Shown: piece after piece, positions 17,838-26,053 of the stretch | Layout: the number at the start of each line of letters is the position of its first letter | How positions within the stretch are numbered: the stretch's first letter is position 1 | NCBI GenBank assembly: GCA_046296195.1 | Contig: JBKBLR010000020.1 | Coordinates: 1-49,964 of the forward strand | Direction of reading: 5' to 3' | Source: Amphiplicatus sp046296195 | Lineage (GTDB): Bacteria; Pseudomonadota; Alphaproteobacteria; Caulobacterales; Parvularculaceae | DNA length: 49,964 bases | Notes under the pieces: model-generated | The model's input: the letters and a program-made list of their open reading frames with translations, nothing else | The model's database searches: none | Told to the model about the DNA's origin: nothing | Position numbers and translations under genes: made by a program

Positions 17838-17932
17838 GGCCTTGTCGGTCCCTCGAGGCTTTCATAGCTGGTGTGCCGATGCCGGTACGCCCCGGAAGGG
17901 CTGTCCGGACCCGGCGCGTGGCGGGGCGTCGT

Positions 17933-17978
17933 GTCGCACGGGGTTCTAGCCAAAGTCCACCCCGCGCCCTAGTGCGAC
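17933..17978. other. Imperfect inverted repeat in the petA-trmL divergent gap
   Basis: GTCGCAC at 17933-17939 is matched by its reverse complement GTGCGAC at 17972-17978, and an inner GGGGT/ACCCC pair extends the symmetry. No run of T follows, so it is not an obvious terminator. It could be an operator or leader structure for pet or trmL, or chance in GC-rich DNA. Confidence 0.3.
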
Positions 17979-18045
17979 GTGGCGTCGCGAGACGGCGCCG
18001 CCCGGCGCTGCGAAAACCGCGCAAAAAGAAGGGTTTCGACCAAAG

Positions 18046-18510
18046 GTGCGGCTCGTCCTCTATCAGCCCGAAATCGCCGGCAATGTCGGCGCGGCGATTC
18101 GGTCGGCGGCCTGTTTCGGGGCTGGCGTCGACATCATCGAGCCCTGCGGCTTTCCGGCGGGCGACCGGTCCCTCAAACGGGCGGCGATGGATTATGCAAA
18201 TCTCGCCGCGCCGGTGCGCCACGCGTCATGGGCGGCCTTCGCGGCTAGCGGTGAACGGCGCTCCGGGCGGCTGGTCCTGCTGACGACGAAGGCTGAAGCG
18301 GCGATCTGGGACGCCGCCTTCAGTGAGAGCGACCTCTTCCTCGTCGGGCAGGAAAGCGCCGGCGTGCCGGACGCGGTGCGCCAGGCCTGCGACCTCGCGG
18401 TGCGCATTCCGACGGCGAGCGGCGCGCGGTCCTTGAACGCCGCGACGGCGGCCGCGATTGCGCTCGCCGAAGCGCGGCGCCGGTTGGGGTGGCGCGAAGG
18501 AACCGCCTGA
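18046..18510 (+). CDS. trmL: tRNA (cytidine(34)-2'-O)-methyltransferase
   Basis: SPOUT-fold enzyme that 2'-O-methylates the wobble base of some leucine tRNAs. The 154 residues fit the short TrmL type without extra domains: LVLYQPEIAGNVGAAIRSAA at the N-terminus, the SAM-knot segment FLVGQESAGVPDAV, and the final motif RIPTASGARSLNAATAAAIA. The GTG start gives the standard N-terminus. The gene is divergent from petA; the reductase gene follows 34 bases later. Confidence 0.92.
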   Translation: MRLVLYQPEIAGNVGAAIRSAACFGAGVDIIEPCGFPAGDRSLKRAAMDYANLAAPVRHASWAAFAASGERRSGRLVLLTTKAEAAIWDAAFSESDLFLVGQESAGVPDAVRQACDLAVRIPTASGARSLNAATAAAIALAEARRRLGWREGTA

Positions 18511-18544
18511 GCAAGTCTGAAGCGCGGCGAGGAGCAGAGGGGCC

Positions 18545-19075
18545 ATGGCGAGACTCGTGTTCGGAATGAACGTGTCCCTCGACGGCTATGTCGACCATCT
18601 CGGCTTTTCGACCGGCCCGGCGCTCTTCCGCCGCTTCATCGAGGAAGCCGAGACGCAGGCGGGAAGTCTTTACGGCCGCGCCGTCTATGAGCTGATGCGC
18701 TACTGGGACGAGGATCATCCCGATTGGGACGCCGACAGGATCGCTTTTGCGGCGGCGTGGCGGCGCCAGCCGAAATGGGTTGTCTCGCGCTCGTTGACGG
18801 CGGTCGGGCCGGGCGCCACGCTCGTCAGCGGCGATCTTGGGGGCGCCGTCCGCCGCATCAAGGCCGAGCGCACCGGCGACATCGAGGTCGCGGGCCCCTT
18901 GCTGGCGCAAAGCCTCACGGACCTCGGTCTCATTGACGAATATCGGATTTACCTGCACCCGGTCGTCCTCGGCCGCGGCAAGCCCTATTTCGCCGGACCG
19001 CGCCCGCCGCTGCGCCTTGTGACCGTCGAACGAGTCGACGAGGACGTGGTCAGGCTAACCTATGTGCCGGCTTGA
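18545..19075 (+). CDS. Dihydrofolate reductase family protein (RibD C-terminal-like)
   Basis: A 176-residue protein with the YyaP/RibD_C fold: N-terminal FGMNVSLDGYVDH, the middle GRAVYELMRYWDED, then SGDLGGAVRRIKAERTGDIE and the C-terminal DEYRIYLHPVVLGRGKPYF. Such proteins probably use NAD(P)H but the substrate is unknown; they are distinct from FolA. It is followed by hemF after 12 bases and is likely co-transcribed. Confidence 0.88.
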   Translation: MARLVFGMNVSLDGYVDHLGFSTGPALFRRFIEEAETQAGSLYGRAVYELMRYWDEDHPDWDADRIAFAAAWRRQPKWVVSRSLTAVGPGATLVSGDLGGAVRRIKAERTGDIEVAGPLLAQSLTDLGLIDEYRIYLHPVVLGRGKPYFAGPRPPLRLVTVERVDEDVVRLTYVPA

Positions 19076-19087
19076 GGGAGATTTGGG

Positions 19088-19966
19088 ATGAGCGGCGACA
19101 TCGCGGAACGCAAGATAGCGTCGAAGGCGTGGTTCGAGACGCTGCAGGACCGGCTGATCGCCGCCTTTGAGAGGCTCGAGGACGAGGCGGGCCCGCTCTA
19201 TCGCGACATGGCGCCCGGGCGCTTTACGAAAAAGCCGTGGCGGCGCGGCAAGGAGCATGAGGACCTTGGCGGCGGCGTCATGGCGTTGATGCATGGGCGC
19301 GTCTTCGAAAAGGTCGGCGTGCATGTGTCGACCGTTTATGGCGAATTCTCCGAGGAATTCCGCCATCATATTCCGGGCGCGTCGGAGGACCCGCGCTTCT
19401 GGGCCTCGGGCGTGTCGCTGATCGCGCATACGAGGAACCCGCACGCGCCCTCCGCGCACATGAACACGCGCATGATCGTGACGACGCAGAGCTGGTTCGG
19501 CGGCGGCGGCGACCTCAATCCGATGATGGACCGTTACCGGCGCGACGACCACCCCGACACGATCGACTTCCATGCGGCGATGCGCGCGGCTTGCGACCGG
19601 CATCACCCCGACTGGCACGCCAAATACAAGAAATGGTGCGATGACTATTTCTGGCTGCCGCACCGAAACGAACCGCGCGGCGTCGGCGGGATTTTCTACG
19701 ACCGCCATGATTCCGGCGACTGGGAGAAAGATTTCGTCTTTACGAAGGATGTCGGGCTCGCCTTCCTCGACATTTACCCGGCGCTCGTCGCGCGGCGGAT
19801 GAACGATCCGTGGACGGACGCCGATCGCGAGGAGCAGCTGTTCCGGCGCGGCCGCTACGCCGAATACAACCTTCTCTACGACCGCGGCACGACCTTCGGC
19901 CTCAAAACCGGCGGCAATGTCGAATCAATCCTTTCCTCGCTGCCGCCGCTGGCGAAGTGGCCGTAG
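19088..19966 (+). CDS. hemF: Oxygen-dependent coproporphyrinogen-III oxidase
   Basis: Converts coproporphyrinogen III to protoporphyrinogen IX using O2 in haem synthesis, as a soluble dimer. The 292 residues carry the family signature around HNPHAPSAHMNTRMIV (read here as TRNPHAPSAHMNTRMIVTTQ), the WFGGGGDLNP motif, FHAAMRAACDRH, and EPRGVGGIFYD. A GAGGGAG lies a few bases before the ATG. The presence of aerobic hemF and bc1 in the same stretch fits an aerobic lifestyle. Confidence 0.97.
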   Translation: MSGDIAERKIASKAWFETLQDRLIAAFERLEDEAGPLYRDMAPGRFTKKPWRRGKEHEDLGGGVMALMHGRVFEKVGVHVSTVYGEFSEEFRHHIPGASEDPRFWASGVSLIAHTRNPHAPSAHMNTRMIVTTQSWFGGGGDLNPMMDRYRRDDHPDTIDFHAAMRAACDRHHPDWHAKYKKWCDDYFWLPHRNEPRGVGGIFYDRHDSGDWEKDFVFTKDVGLAFLDIYPALVARRMNDPWTDADREEQLFRRGRYAEYNLLYDRGTTFGLKTGGNVESILSSLPPLAKWP

Positions 19967-20024
19967 CCCGCGGTCGCGCCGGCTCGCGGAAAACCGGTTC
20001 CCACTTTTCCGGCCGGCGCTCGAG

Positions 20025-20058
20025 AAAAAACGCGCCGCCCTATTGGGGGCGGCGCGTT
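20025..20058 (-). terminator. Rho-independent terminator
   Basis: A perfect 12-base stem, AACGCGCCGCCC at 20029-20040 pairing with GGGCGGCGCGTT at 20047-20058, has a 6-base loop. Read on the minus strand it is followed by six U (A6 at 20025-20030), which makes a strong terminator for the minus-strand membrane protein gene. It may also stop hemF transcripts coming the other way, although the plus-strand T run is weak. Confidence 0.85.
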
Positions 20059-20110
20059 CCCGTTTCCTCCCGAGGATACGGGCAGTGTCGCGGTCGGGTG
20101 TTGTTGGTTC

Positions 20111-20575
20111 TTACCGGCCGCGCATTCCGGACAAGCCGGATATCAGGGTCAGGAGGCCGCCGCCTCCGGCGAGATAGGTTCCCCATTGCACCGCCGCGAG
20201 GCCGTCATCGCCCTTGAGGTTGGTGAGGAGATAAAACGCGATCCCCGCGACGACGACGACCCCCGCCATCATGGTGACGGCGCTCGTCAGCCGGCCGACC
20301 ACGGGGAGAAGCCCGGCAAGGCCCAGAACCGCCGCCACGGCGGAGACGAAGACGCCGGCGAAAATCGCAAGCCCCCGCGAGCCGCCCTGCGGCGCGCAGT
20401 CGCCCGCAATCGAGAAATTCTTCTTCGTCCAGCATTCGATCGTGCCGCCGACATAATCCATGCCGGTCACGGTGTTCTGCTTGACGATGCCGCCGACTTC
20501 AGTCGCCTCCCCTCCATACATCGGCGCATAAAGAAGCACCGCGATGACGGCGAGCGGCAACAAGATCCTGATCAT
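20111..20575 (-). CDS. Small integral membrane protein of unknown function
   Basis: 154 residues. An N-terminal hydrophobic segment (IRILLPLAVIAVLLYAPMYG) could be a signal anchor. After a polar loop with two Cys (GGTIECWTK and AGDCAPQGG), probably periplasmic, come three more membrane segments around residues 69-90, 95-117 and 128-148. No family was recognised. It is monocistronic: the terminator lies 50 bases downstream and a 135-base gap to the divergent nitrilase gene lies upstream. Confidence 0.7.
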   Translation of the reverse strand: MIRILLPLAVIAVLLYAPMYGGEATEVGGIVKQNTVTGMDYVGGTIECWTKKNFSIAGDCAPQGGSRGLAIFAGVFVSAVAAVLGLAGLLPVVGRLTSAVTMMAGVVVVAGIAFYLLTNLKGDDGLAAVQWGTYLAGGGGLLTLISGLSGMRGR

Positions 20576-20710
20576 GTGAGCCCCCTGATAAGCCCTGCCC
20601 AGAAGTTGAAATTAACGGCGCGCCGCGCCTAAAGGAAGGTCCCCGCCGCAACAGCGCCGCCGCAAACGCGATGCTGCGTCGCAGCAGGCGGCGCAGAAGA
20701 AAGCGATGCC

Positions 20711-21655
20711 GTGAAAACCTTTCGCATGGCCGCCGTGCAGGCCGCGCCTGTCCTGTTCGACAAGGCGGCCTCGACAGAGAAGGCGTGCGCGCTGATCGCC
20801 CAAGCCGCGCGCGGCGGCGCCGAGCTTATCGCCTTCGGCGAGACCTGGCTGCCGGGCTATCCCTTCTGGGTTGAAGGCGCGGTGCAGGACCTCACCTGGA
20901 GGGCGAGCGCCGAGTATATCGACGCCGCGGTCGTCATCGGCGGCCCCGAGACGGGCGCGCTGTGCGCGGCCGCGCGCGAAGCGGGCGCCGATGTCGTCAT
21001 CGGCGTCGCCGAAAAGGATCCGCATACGGAGGGCGCCGTCTACGCGACGGCGCTGACCATCGGGCGCGAGGGCGCCGTTCTCGGCCGGCACCGGAAACTG
21101 AAGCCGACCCACGCCGAGCGGATCATCTGGGCGGACGGCGACGCCGCGGGACTGAAGGTTCATGCGCGCGGCTATGCGAAGATCAGCGCACTGAACTGCT
21201 GGGAGCACCAGATGATGCTGCCCGGCTACGCGCTCGCAGCACAAGGGACGCAGGTCCATTGCGCGCTCTGGCCCGGCTGGGAAAAAATTCCGCGTGCGGA
21301 AGAATATTGCTGGGCGCGCCAGCACCTCCTCTCGCGCGCTTTCGCCAGCCAGGCCGGCGCCTATGTCATCTGCGCCGCCGGATTGCGGCGCGCATCGGAC
21401 ATTCCCGACCGGCTGAAGCCGCTCGGCGTGTGGGAGCATACCGGCCAGTCGGCGATCATCGATCCGCGCGGGGAAATCATCGCCGGACCGATCGATGGCG
21501 AAGGCGTTCTTTATGCGGACGGATCGCTCGAGGTCGTCCGCGCCGCCAAGGCCGCCTGCGATATCGCCGGCCATTATGCGCGCCCCGACATCTTCCGCTT
21601 CGAGGTCGATGACCGCCTGCGGCCGGCGGCGCGCTTCGCCTCCGACGAACCCTAG
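20711..21655 (+). CDS. Nitrilase-superfamily carbon-nitrogen hydrolase
   Basis: 314 residues with the Glu-Lys-Cys triad at Glu44 (AFGETWLPGYPFW), Lys131 (HRKLKPTHAERIIW) and Cys163 (ALNCWEHQMMLP). The sequence around the triad, with GYPFW and CWEH, is that of branch-1 nitrilases acting on organic nitriles rather than of amidases or beta-alanine synthases. The nitrile substrate cannot be read from the sequence. Translation starts at GTG. The antiporter gene follows after 16 bases. Confidence 0.9.
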   Translation: MKTFRMAAVQAAPVLFDKAASTEKACALIAQAARGGAELIAFGETWLPGYPFWVEGAVQDLTWRASAEYIDAAVVIGGPETGALCAAAREAGADVVIGVAEKDPHTEGAVYATALTIGREGAVLGRHRKLKPTHAERIIWADGDAAGLKVHARGYAKISALNCWEHQMMLPGYALAAQGTQVHCALWPGWEKIPRAEEYCWARQHLLSRAFASQAGAYVICAAGLRRASDIPDRLKPLGVWEHTGQSAIIDPRGEIIAGPIDGEGVLYADGSLEVVRAAKAACDIAGHYARPDIFRFEVDDRLRPAARFASDEP

Positions 21656-21671
21656 GCCCAGCGGCCCGCCG

Positions 21672-22952
21672 ATGACCCAGAACGTCCACCAGACCGAGGA
21701 AACCGTCGTCGCGGTTCTGTTGCAGCTCATCGTCATCGTGCTCGCCGCGCGCCTCGCCGGGAACGCCGCGGTCGCCGTTCGCCAACCGCGCGCGGTGGGC
21801 GAAATCGTCGCCGGGCTTCTGCTCGGGCCCTCGCTGTTCGGCGCGCTCGCGCCGGACCTGTCGGCGGCGCTGTTCACGCAAGGGGCGGCGGCGCCGATGA
21901 TGGTGCTGAGCCAGATCGGGCTCATCCTCCTCATGTTCCAGATCGGCAGTGATTTCGAATTCGGCCATTTGAAGGGCGAGGCGAACCGGCGCGCCGTGCT
22001 CTTCGTGACGGCTTTTTCCGTCAGCGTCCCGCTGTTGGCGGGCTTCGCCATGGGCCGCCTCAGCGCGCCGCATCTTGCCGGCGGCATCGACCCGCTCGCC
22101 TACAGTCTTTTCACGGCGATCGCGCTCGCCATCACCGCCGTGCCGATCCTCGGCCGCATCCTTCGCGAATATCAGATGACGCGGACGCCTACCGGCGTCA
22201 TCGCCATTTCCGCCGCCGCCGCCAACGATGTCATCGGCTGGGTGCTGCTCGCCGCCGTCGCCGCCTTCGCCTCGGCGAGCGGCTCGCTGTCGTCCTCGGC
22301 GATGCAGCTTGCGGGCCTTGCCACCCTCGCCGCCGCCTTCCGGTTTCTCGGCCGCCCTTGCGCGGACCTCCTCCTCAAAAAATTTCCTCTTGCGGACGGC
22401 GAGGTCCCGCCGGTGCTGATGGCGGTCATCCTCGCGCTCATCTTCGCCGCCGGGATCGCAACGCAAAAGCTCGGCATCTTCACGATCTTCGGCGGTTTCT
22501 TGACGGGACTTCTCTTTCACCGCCACGAAGCTTTCGTCGCCGCCTGGCGCCGTCAGGTCGGACAGTTCGTGCTCGTGTTCTTCCTGCCGATCTTCTTCAC
22601 CTATACGGGCCTGCGCACCAATGTGCTGGGGCTTGATAGGGCGGGCGACTGGCTGTGGTGCGCCGGATTTTTCGCCGTCGCGGTCGCCGCGAAGATCATT
22701 CCGGTCTATGTGGCCGGCCGCCTGTCAGGGCTCAGCCGCGAGGACTCGCGCATCATCGGCGTTCTGATGAACACCCGCGCGCTGATGGAGCTCATCGTTC
22801 TCAATATCGGCCTGTCGCTCGGCGTCCTGCCGCAGGACGTCTTCACGATGCTCGTCATCATGGCGATCGGGACGACGATCATGACGGGGCCGCTGCTGCA
22901 ACTGCTGCTGAGGCGCGCGGGCAAGCCCGTCGGCGCGCTCATCGACGCTTAA
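21672..22952 (+). CDS. Cation:proton antiporter, CPA2 family
   Basis: A 426-residue inner-membrane protein with about twelve helices and no C-terminal TrkA-N domain. The ATG at 21672 is preferred over in-frame codons further upstream, which lie inside the nitrilase gene. The helix-3 region (RAVGEIVAGLLLGPSLFG) and the ion-binding pair Asn-Asp in AAANDVIGWVLL identify a Na+/H+ or K+/H+ exchanger. The final stop overlaps the convergent glycosyltransferase stop by 4 bases. Confidence 0.9.
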   Translation: MTQNVHQTEETVVAVLLQLIVIVLAARLAGNAAVAVRQPRAVGEIVAGLLLGPSLFGALAPDLSAALFTQGAAAPMMVLSQIGLILLMFQIGSDFEFGHLKGEANRRAVLFVTAFSVSVPLLAGFAMGRLSAPHLAGGIDPLAYSLFTAIALAITAVPILGRILREYQMTRTPTGVIAISAAAANDVIGWVLLAAVAAFASASGSLSSSAMQLAGLATLAAAFRFLGRPCADLLLKKFPLADGEVPPVLMAVILALIFAAGIATQKLGIFTIFGGFLTGLLFHRHEAFVAAWRRQVGQFVLVFFLPIFFTYTGLRTNVLGLDRAGDWLWCAGFFAVAVAAKIIPVYVAGRLSGLSREDSRIIGVLMNTRALMELIVLNIGLSLGVLPQDVFTMLVIMAIGTTIMTGPLLQLLLRRAGKPVGALIDA

Positions 22953-24151
22953 CATCGCCTTGCGAGCAGCGCGTCGAGTTCAGCGTCGAGGCGCCGGAAC
23001 TGCGCCGGCCATTGATAATCGCTGAGAATGCGCGCGCGCGCCGCCTGGCCGATGCGCTGCGCGGCGCCCTGATCGCCGATGAGGCTGAGGCATTCCTGCG
23101 CGAAGACCGCGGCGGACGCGCAGGCGATCGCCTCCGTCCCGATGGCGGCGTCGATGCCCTCGAGCGCCGCCGGCGTCGCGACGACCGCCTTGGCCATCGC
23201 CATCGCCTCAAGCACCTTGTTCTGGATGCCGCGCGCGATGCGCATCGGCGCGACCGCGATCCTCGCCGCGGCGAGATAGGGCCGGACGTCGGCGACGCGG
23301 CCCGTCACGCTGATCCCGTCGCGCCCGGCGAGCGCCTTTACGGAAGGATCGGGATTTAACCCGACGATGAAGAAGGCCGCCTCAGGATCGGCGGCGCGAA
23401 TCTCCGGCCAGATCGCGTCGGCGAACCAGCGGACAGCGTCGACATTCGCCCAGTAATCCATCGCGCCGACGAAGACGGCGTCGATGCGCGCGGGCGCCGG
23501 CGCGACAGCGCCGGGCGCGAATGCGTCGGCGTCGACGCCGTTGGCGAACCACCGCACGGGCCTGGCGACGCCGTCGCGCGACGCGAGGAGGTCCGCCTCC
23601 TCCTCTGTGATCGCGAAGGTCGCCTCCGCGCGGTTGATGATCGCCGTTTCGGCGCGCGCAAGAAGCCGCCCTTCGCGCGCATAAACGGCGCTCATCGGCC
23701 AACCCTTGCGTTTGCCGTATTCGGCCCATTTCGCGCTGTCGGCGTCGCAAAGATCGATAAGGACCGGCGCTGCAGCGCCGTCGAGATATGGCGCCATGGA
23801 CGAAGAAAAGGCGATCTGCGCAACAGGACCCGCCGCGCGCGCAGCGGCGACGGCGCGCTTCATCCGTCCGTCGCGGTAGTAAGGAAAGGTGAGCGGCTCG
23901 CCGGTCACAAACCCAAGCGCGCTGCGGATCGTCGCGGCGCGCCGATGAAGCGGCACGAGCGCGACGCTCGCGCAGACCTGCTCAAGGCGCGCGCGGTGCT
24001 GAAAGTCCGCCGGATCGTCAACGAAAGCGGCGAGGTCGACGTCGAAGCGGCGCGCGAGATGCTCGACCGTCCGCCAGGAGCGGATCTTGTCGCCCTTGTC
24101 CGGCGGATAGGGAATCCGGTGTGCGAGATAAAGAACGCGCGGCCGGCTCAA
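22949..24151 (-). CDS. XrtA-associated glycosyltransferase (TIGR03087-like)
   Basis: GT-B fold (GT4-type) sugar transferase, 400 residues from a TTG that overlaps the FemAB stop (TTGA). An upstream in-frame start would run back into femAB. The N-terminus VLYLAHRIPYPPDKGDKIRS is diagnostic for the TIGR03087 group found in exosortase-A exopolysaccharide loci. The C-terminal part has the donor-site pattern (VGLNPDPSVKAL, then VAPMRIARGIQNKVLEAMAM). It is the last gene of the minus-strand cluster; the exosortase gene that often follows this family is replaced by a convergent antiporter. Confidence 0.88.
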   Translation of the reverse strand: MSRPRVLYLAHRIPYPPDKGDKIRSWRTVEHLARRFDVDLAAFVDDPADFQHRARLEQVCASVALVPLHRRAATIRSALGFVTGEPLTFPYYRDGRMKRAVAAARAAGPVAQIAFSSSMAPYLDGAAAPVLIDLCDADSAKWAEYGKRKGWPMSAVYAREGRLLARAETAIINRAEATFAITEEEADLLASRDGVARPVRWFANGVDADAFAPGAVAPAPARIDAVFVGAMDYWANVDAVRWFADAIWPEIRAADPEAAFFIVGLNPDPSVKALAGRDGISVTGRVADVRPYLAAARIAVAPMRIARGIQNKVLEAMAMAKAVVATPAALEGIDAAIGTEAIACASAAVFAQECLSLIGDQGAAQRIGQAARARILSDYQWPAQFRRLDAELDALLARRC

Positions 24152-25197
24152 GGGAAGTTCCTCGCCGCGATCGGCCCCAGAAGATTGGCGACCGGCAAGG
24201 GCAGTTTTTTCCAGAGCTCGACGAAGCGGGCGAAATTCGGATTGTTGGGATTGACGTTCGGAACCGCCTTCGCCCGCACAAGCGCCACATGATAGACGAG
24301 CGGCTTCGCTTCGAAACCCCAATAGGTCTTGGTCGCCGAATGGGTCGAGCCGACCTTGCTGCGGCCGAAGTCGAACAGCGTGATCCCGCGCGCCACCGCG
24401 CGGCGCATCAGCGAATAATAGAGATAGTCATAGGCGCGCATGCTTCGGCCGGCCTCGCCGCCGCCGATATAATAGGGCATGACGCGGTCGCGCCGCCAGA
24501 AAGAGAAGAGGCCGGCGACCGGTTCGCCATGCCGCTCGACAAGCGCGATGTCGGCGTCGTCGCCGAATTTTTCCTTCAACAGCCGGAGAAACTTCTTCGG
24601 CATCGCCGGCGTGCCGAGATTGCGCAGCGCCGCCGAATAGACGGCGTAAAAATCGTCGACGCGCTGGTCGAGACGGAAGGAATCCTCGTTCGCCTCGTCG
24701 ATGCGCAACGACTTCTTCACCTCAGCGCGCCGGTTTCTGGGCAGCCAGTCGCGGATCTTGTCGACTTCGGCCGGCATCTCCTTCTCGAAGGATTCGTAGA
24801 CGCCCGTCTTTGCAATCCATTCCTCGCCCGGCGAGGGTCCGCCGCGCAGTTCGACATGGTTGACCCTGAGCCGCCGCCCGATGGCCAGCGCCTCGCGGCC
24901 GAGCGCCTTCACCGTCTCCTCGTCATCGGCGATGATGCCGCCGCCGACGCCGAACGCGGTCGAGATGAGCGAACGCCCGAGGAGCGGCGATGTTGCGAGC
25001 GTCAGCGGCAGCACCCCGCAGAATTTTCCGTTGCGCGTCGCGCACAGGTGAAAGCTGCGGAACCCGTAGGCCTCGGCGACCGCCTCCAGCCAGCGATGGT
25101 CGTGAAAGAGCGTCGCTTCGGCGCGCTCCGCGACATAGTCGATCCAGCGGCCGGTGTCCTTCTCTTCCATCGGCCTCACGGTCAGCGCGTCGGTCAT
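24148..25197 (-). CDS. FemAB-like acyl transferase of the XrtA/PEP-CTERM locus
   Basis: 349 residues with the two-lobed GNAT (FemAB/CelD) fold of the TIGR03019 group: LTVRPMEEKDTGRWIDYVAE at the N-terminus, FHDHRWLEAVAEAYGF, and the C-terminal lobe with YYIGGGEAGRSMRAYDYLYY and FDFGRSKVGS. These proteins are thought to modify polymer or peptide components of the exported matrix; the reaction is not established. An ATG overlapping the deacetylase stop (ATGA) gives the start; the long upstream in-frame extension lies within the deacetylase gene. Confidence 0.87.
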   Translation of the reverse strand: MTDALTVRPMEEKDTGRWIDYVAERAEATLFHDHRWLEAVAEAYGFRSFHLCATRNGKFCGVLPLTLATSPLLGRSLISTAFGVGGGIIADDEETVKALGREALAIGRRLRVNHVELRGGPSPGEEWIAKTGVYESFEKEMPAEVDKIRDWLPRNRRAEVKKSLRIDEANEDSFRLDQRVDDFYAVYSAALRNLGTPAMPKKFLRLLKEKFGDDADIALVERHGEPVAGLFSFWRRDRVMPYYIGGGEAGRSMRAYDYLYYSLMRRAVARGITLFDFGRSKVGSTHSATKTYWGFEAKPLVYHVALVRAKAVPNVNPNNPNFARFVELWKKLPLPVANLLGPIAARNFP

Positions 25198-26030
25198 GAG
25201 AGCCCGAGCGCCTCGTCGACGCGCGTCCATGAATAAGCGGCGAGCAGGCGCGCGAGCTTTCGCTCCATCACGCCGAGATTGACATAATGCCGAAGCTTCG
25301 ACTTCCAGGGCGCGGCCGCGATGCGCGGCTGGCCCGGATCGATCTCCCACGGATGCAGGTAGAAGATCGCCGGCCCGCCGAGCGTCGCCGACGCGCGGTC
25401 GAGAAGCCGCTTGGAGAGCGCATAGGGTGCGGCGCGGAACCAGCCGCCGCCGGCGCAGCTCACCCGCCTGCCGAAGATTTCGGCGGTGGCGACCGGCGCC
25501 TCGATCACGCCGCCGGCGCGGTGGGGCCCGCGCGGGGCGTCCGGATCGCCATAGTGGTCGTGCGCGATCGGATGGCTCGATGAGGAATAGTCATGGCCCG
25601 TCTCGCCGATGATGGCGTGCGCCCACGGCGTGCGCTCGTCGATCGAGAAGCCGGCGGCGCGAAAACCGCGCACCCGCGCGCCGCTGGCGTCCTCGAGGAT
25701 CTTTTTTGTCTTCAGGAGGTCGGCGCGGAATTCCTCCGGCGTCTGGTCGAAGACTTTCCTGTGGTCATAGCCGTGGCTCGCGACTTCGTGCCCGCGCGCG
25801 GCGATGTCGCGCATCAGGGCGGGCGCGCGCTCGGCGACCCAGCCGAGGGTGAAGAAGGTCGCCTTCGCGCCGTGCTGATCGAAAAGGTCGAGCAGGCGGC
25901 GCGTGTTGTCCTCCGCGCGCAGGGCGTAGCCGTCCCAGTCGTCGCGGCGGACGACGCCTGAAAACGCCCAGACCTGGAAATAGTCCTCGACGTCGACCGA
26001 CATGGCGAAGCGGGCGGGCGCGGCCGTCAC
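25194..26030 (-). CDS. XrtA-locus polysaccharide deacetylase (DUF3473 type)
   Basis: 278-residue NodB-fold (CE4) enzyme expected to remove acetyl groups from the exopolysaccharide. The metal-site Asp pair is in FAMSVDVEDYFQVWAF, the His pair in VASHGYDHRKVF, and the Arg region in RGFRAAGFSIDE. The C-terminal part (FYLHPWEIDPGQPR, then a KLRHYVNLG segment) is the DUF3473 tail typical of XrtA-associated deacetylases (TIGR03006). Translation starts at GTG and the gene is coupled to femAB by ATGA. No signal peptide is seen, so it probably acts in the cytoplasm. Confidence 0.92.
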   Translation of the reverse strand: MTAAPARFAMSVDVEDYFQVWAFSGVVRRDDWDGYALRAEDNTRRLLDLFDQHGAKATFFTLGWVAERAPALMRDIAARGHEVASHGYDHRKVFDQTPEEFRADLLKTKKILEDASGARVRGFRAAGFSIDERTPWAHAIIGETGHDYSSSSHPIAHDHYGDPDAPRGPHRAGGVIEAPVATAEIFGRRVSCAGGGWFRAAPYALSKRLLDRASATLGGPAIFYLHPWEIDPGQPRIAAAPWKSKLRHYVNLGVMERKLARLLAAYSWTRVDEALGLS

Positions 26031-26053
26031 GGGAGCGTTCCTTCCGGCGCGGC

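Noticed and set aside
24152..24322. 57-residue N-terminal extension of the TIGR03087-like glycosyltransferase
   Set aside because: It lies inside femAB, and the TTGA overlap gives the conserved family N-terminus directly.
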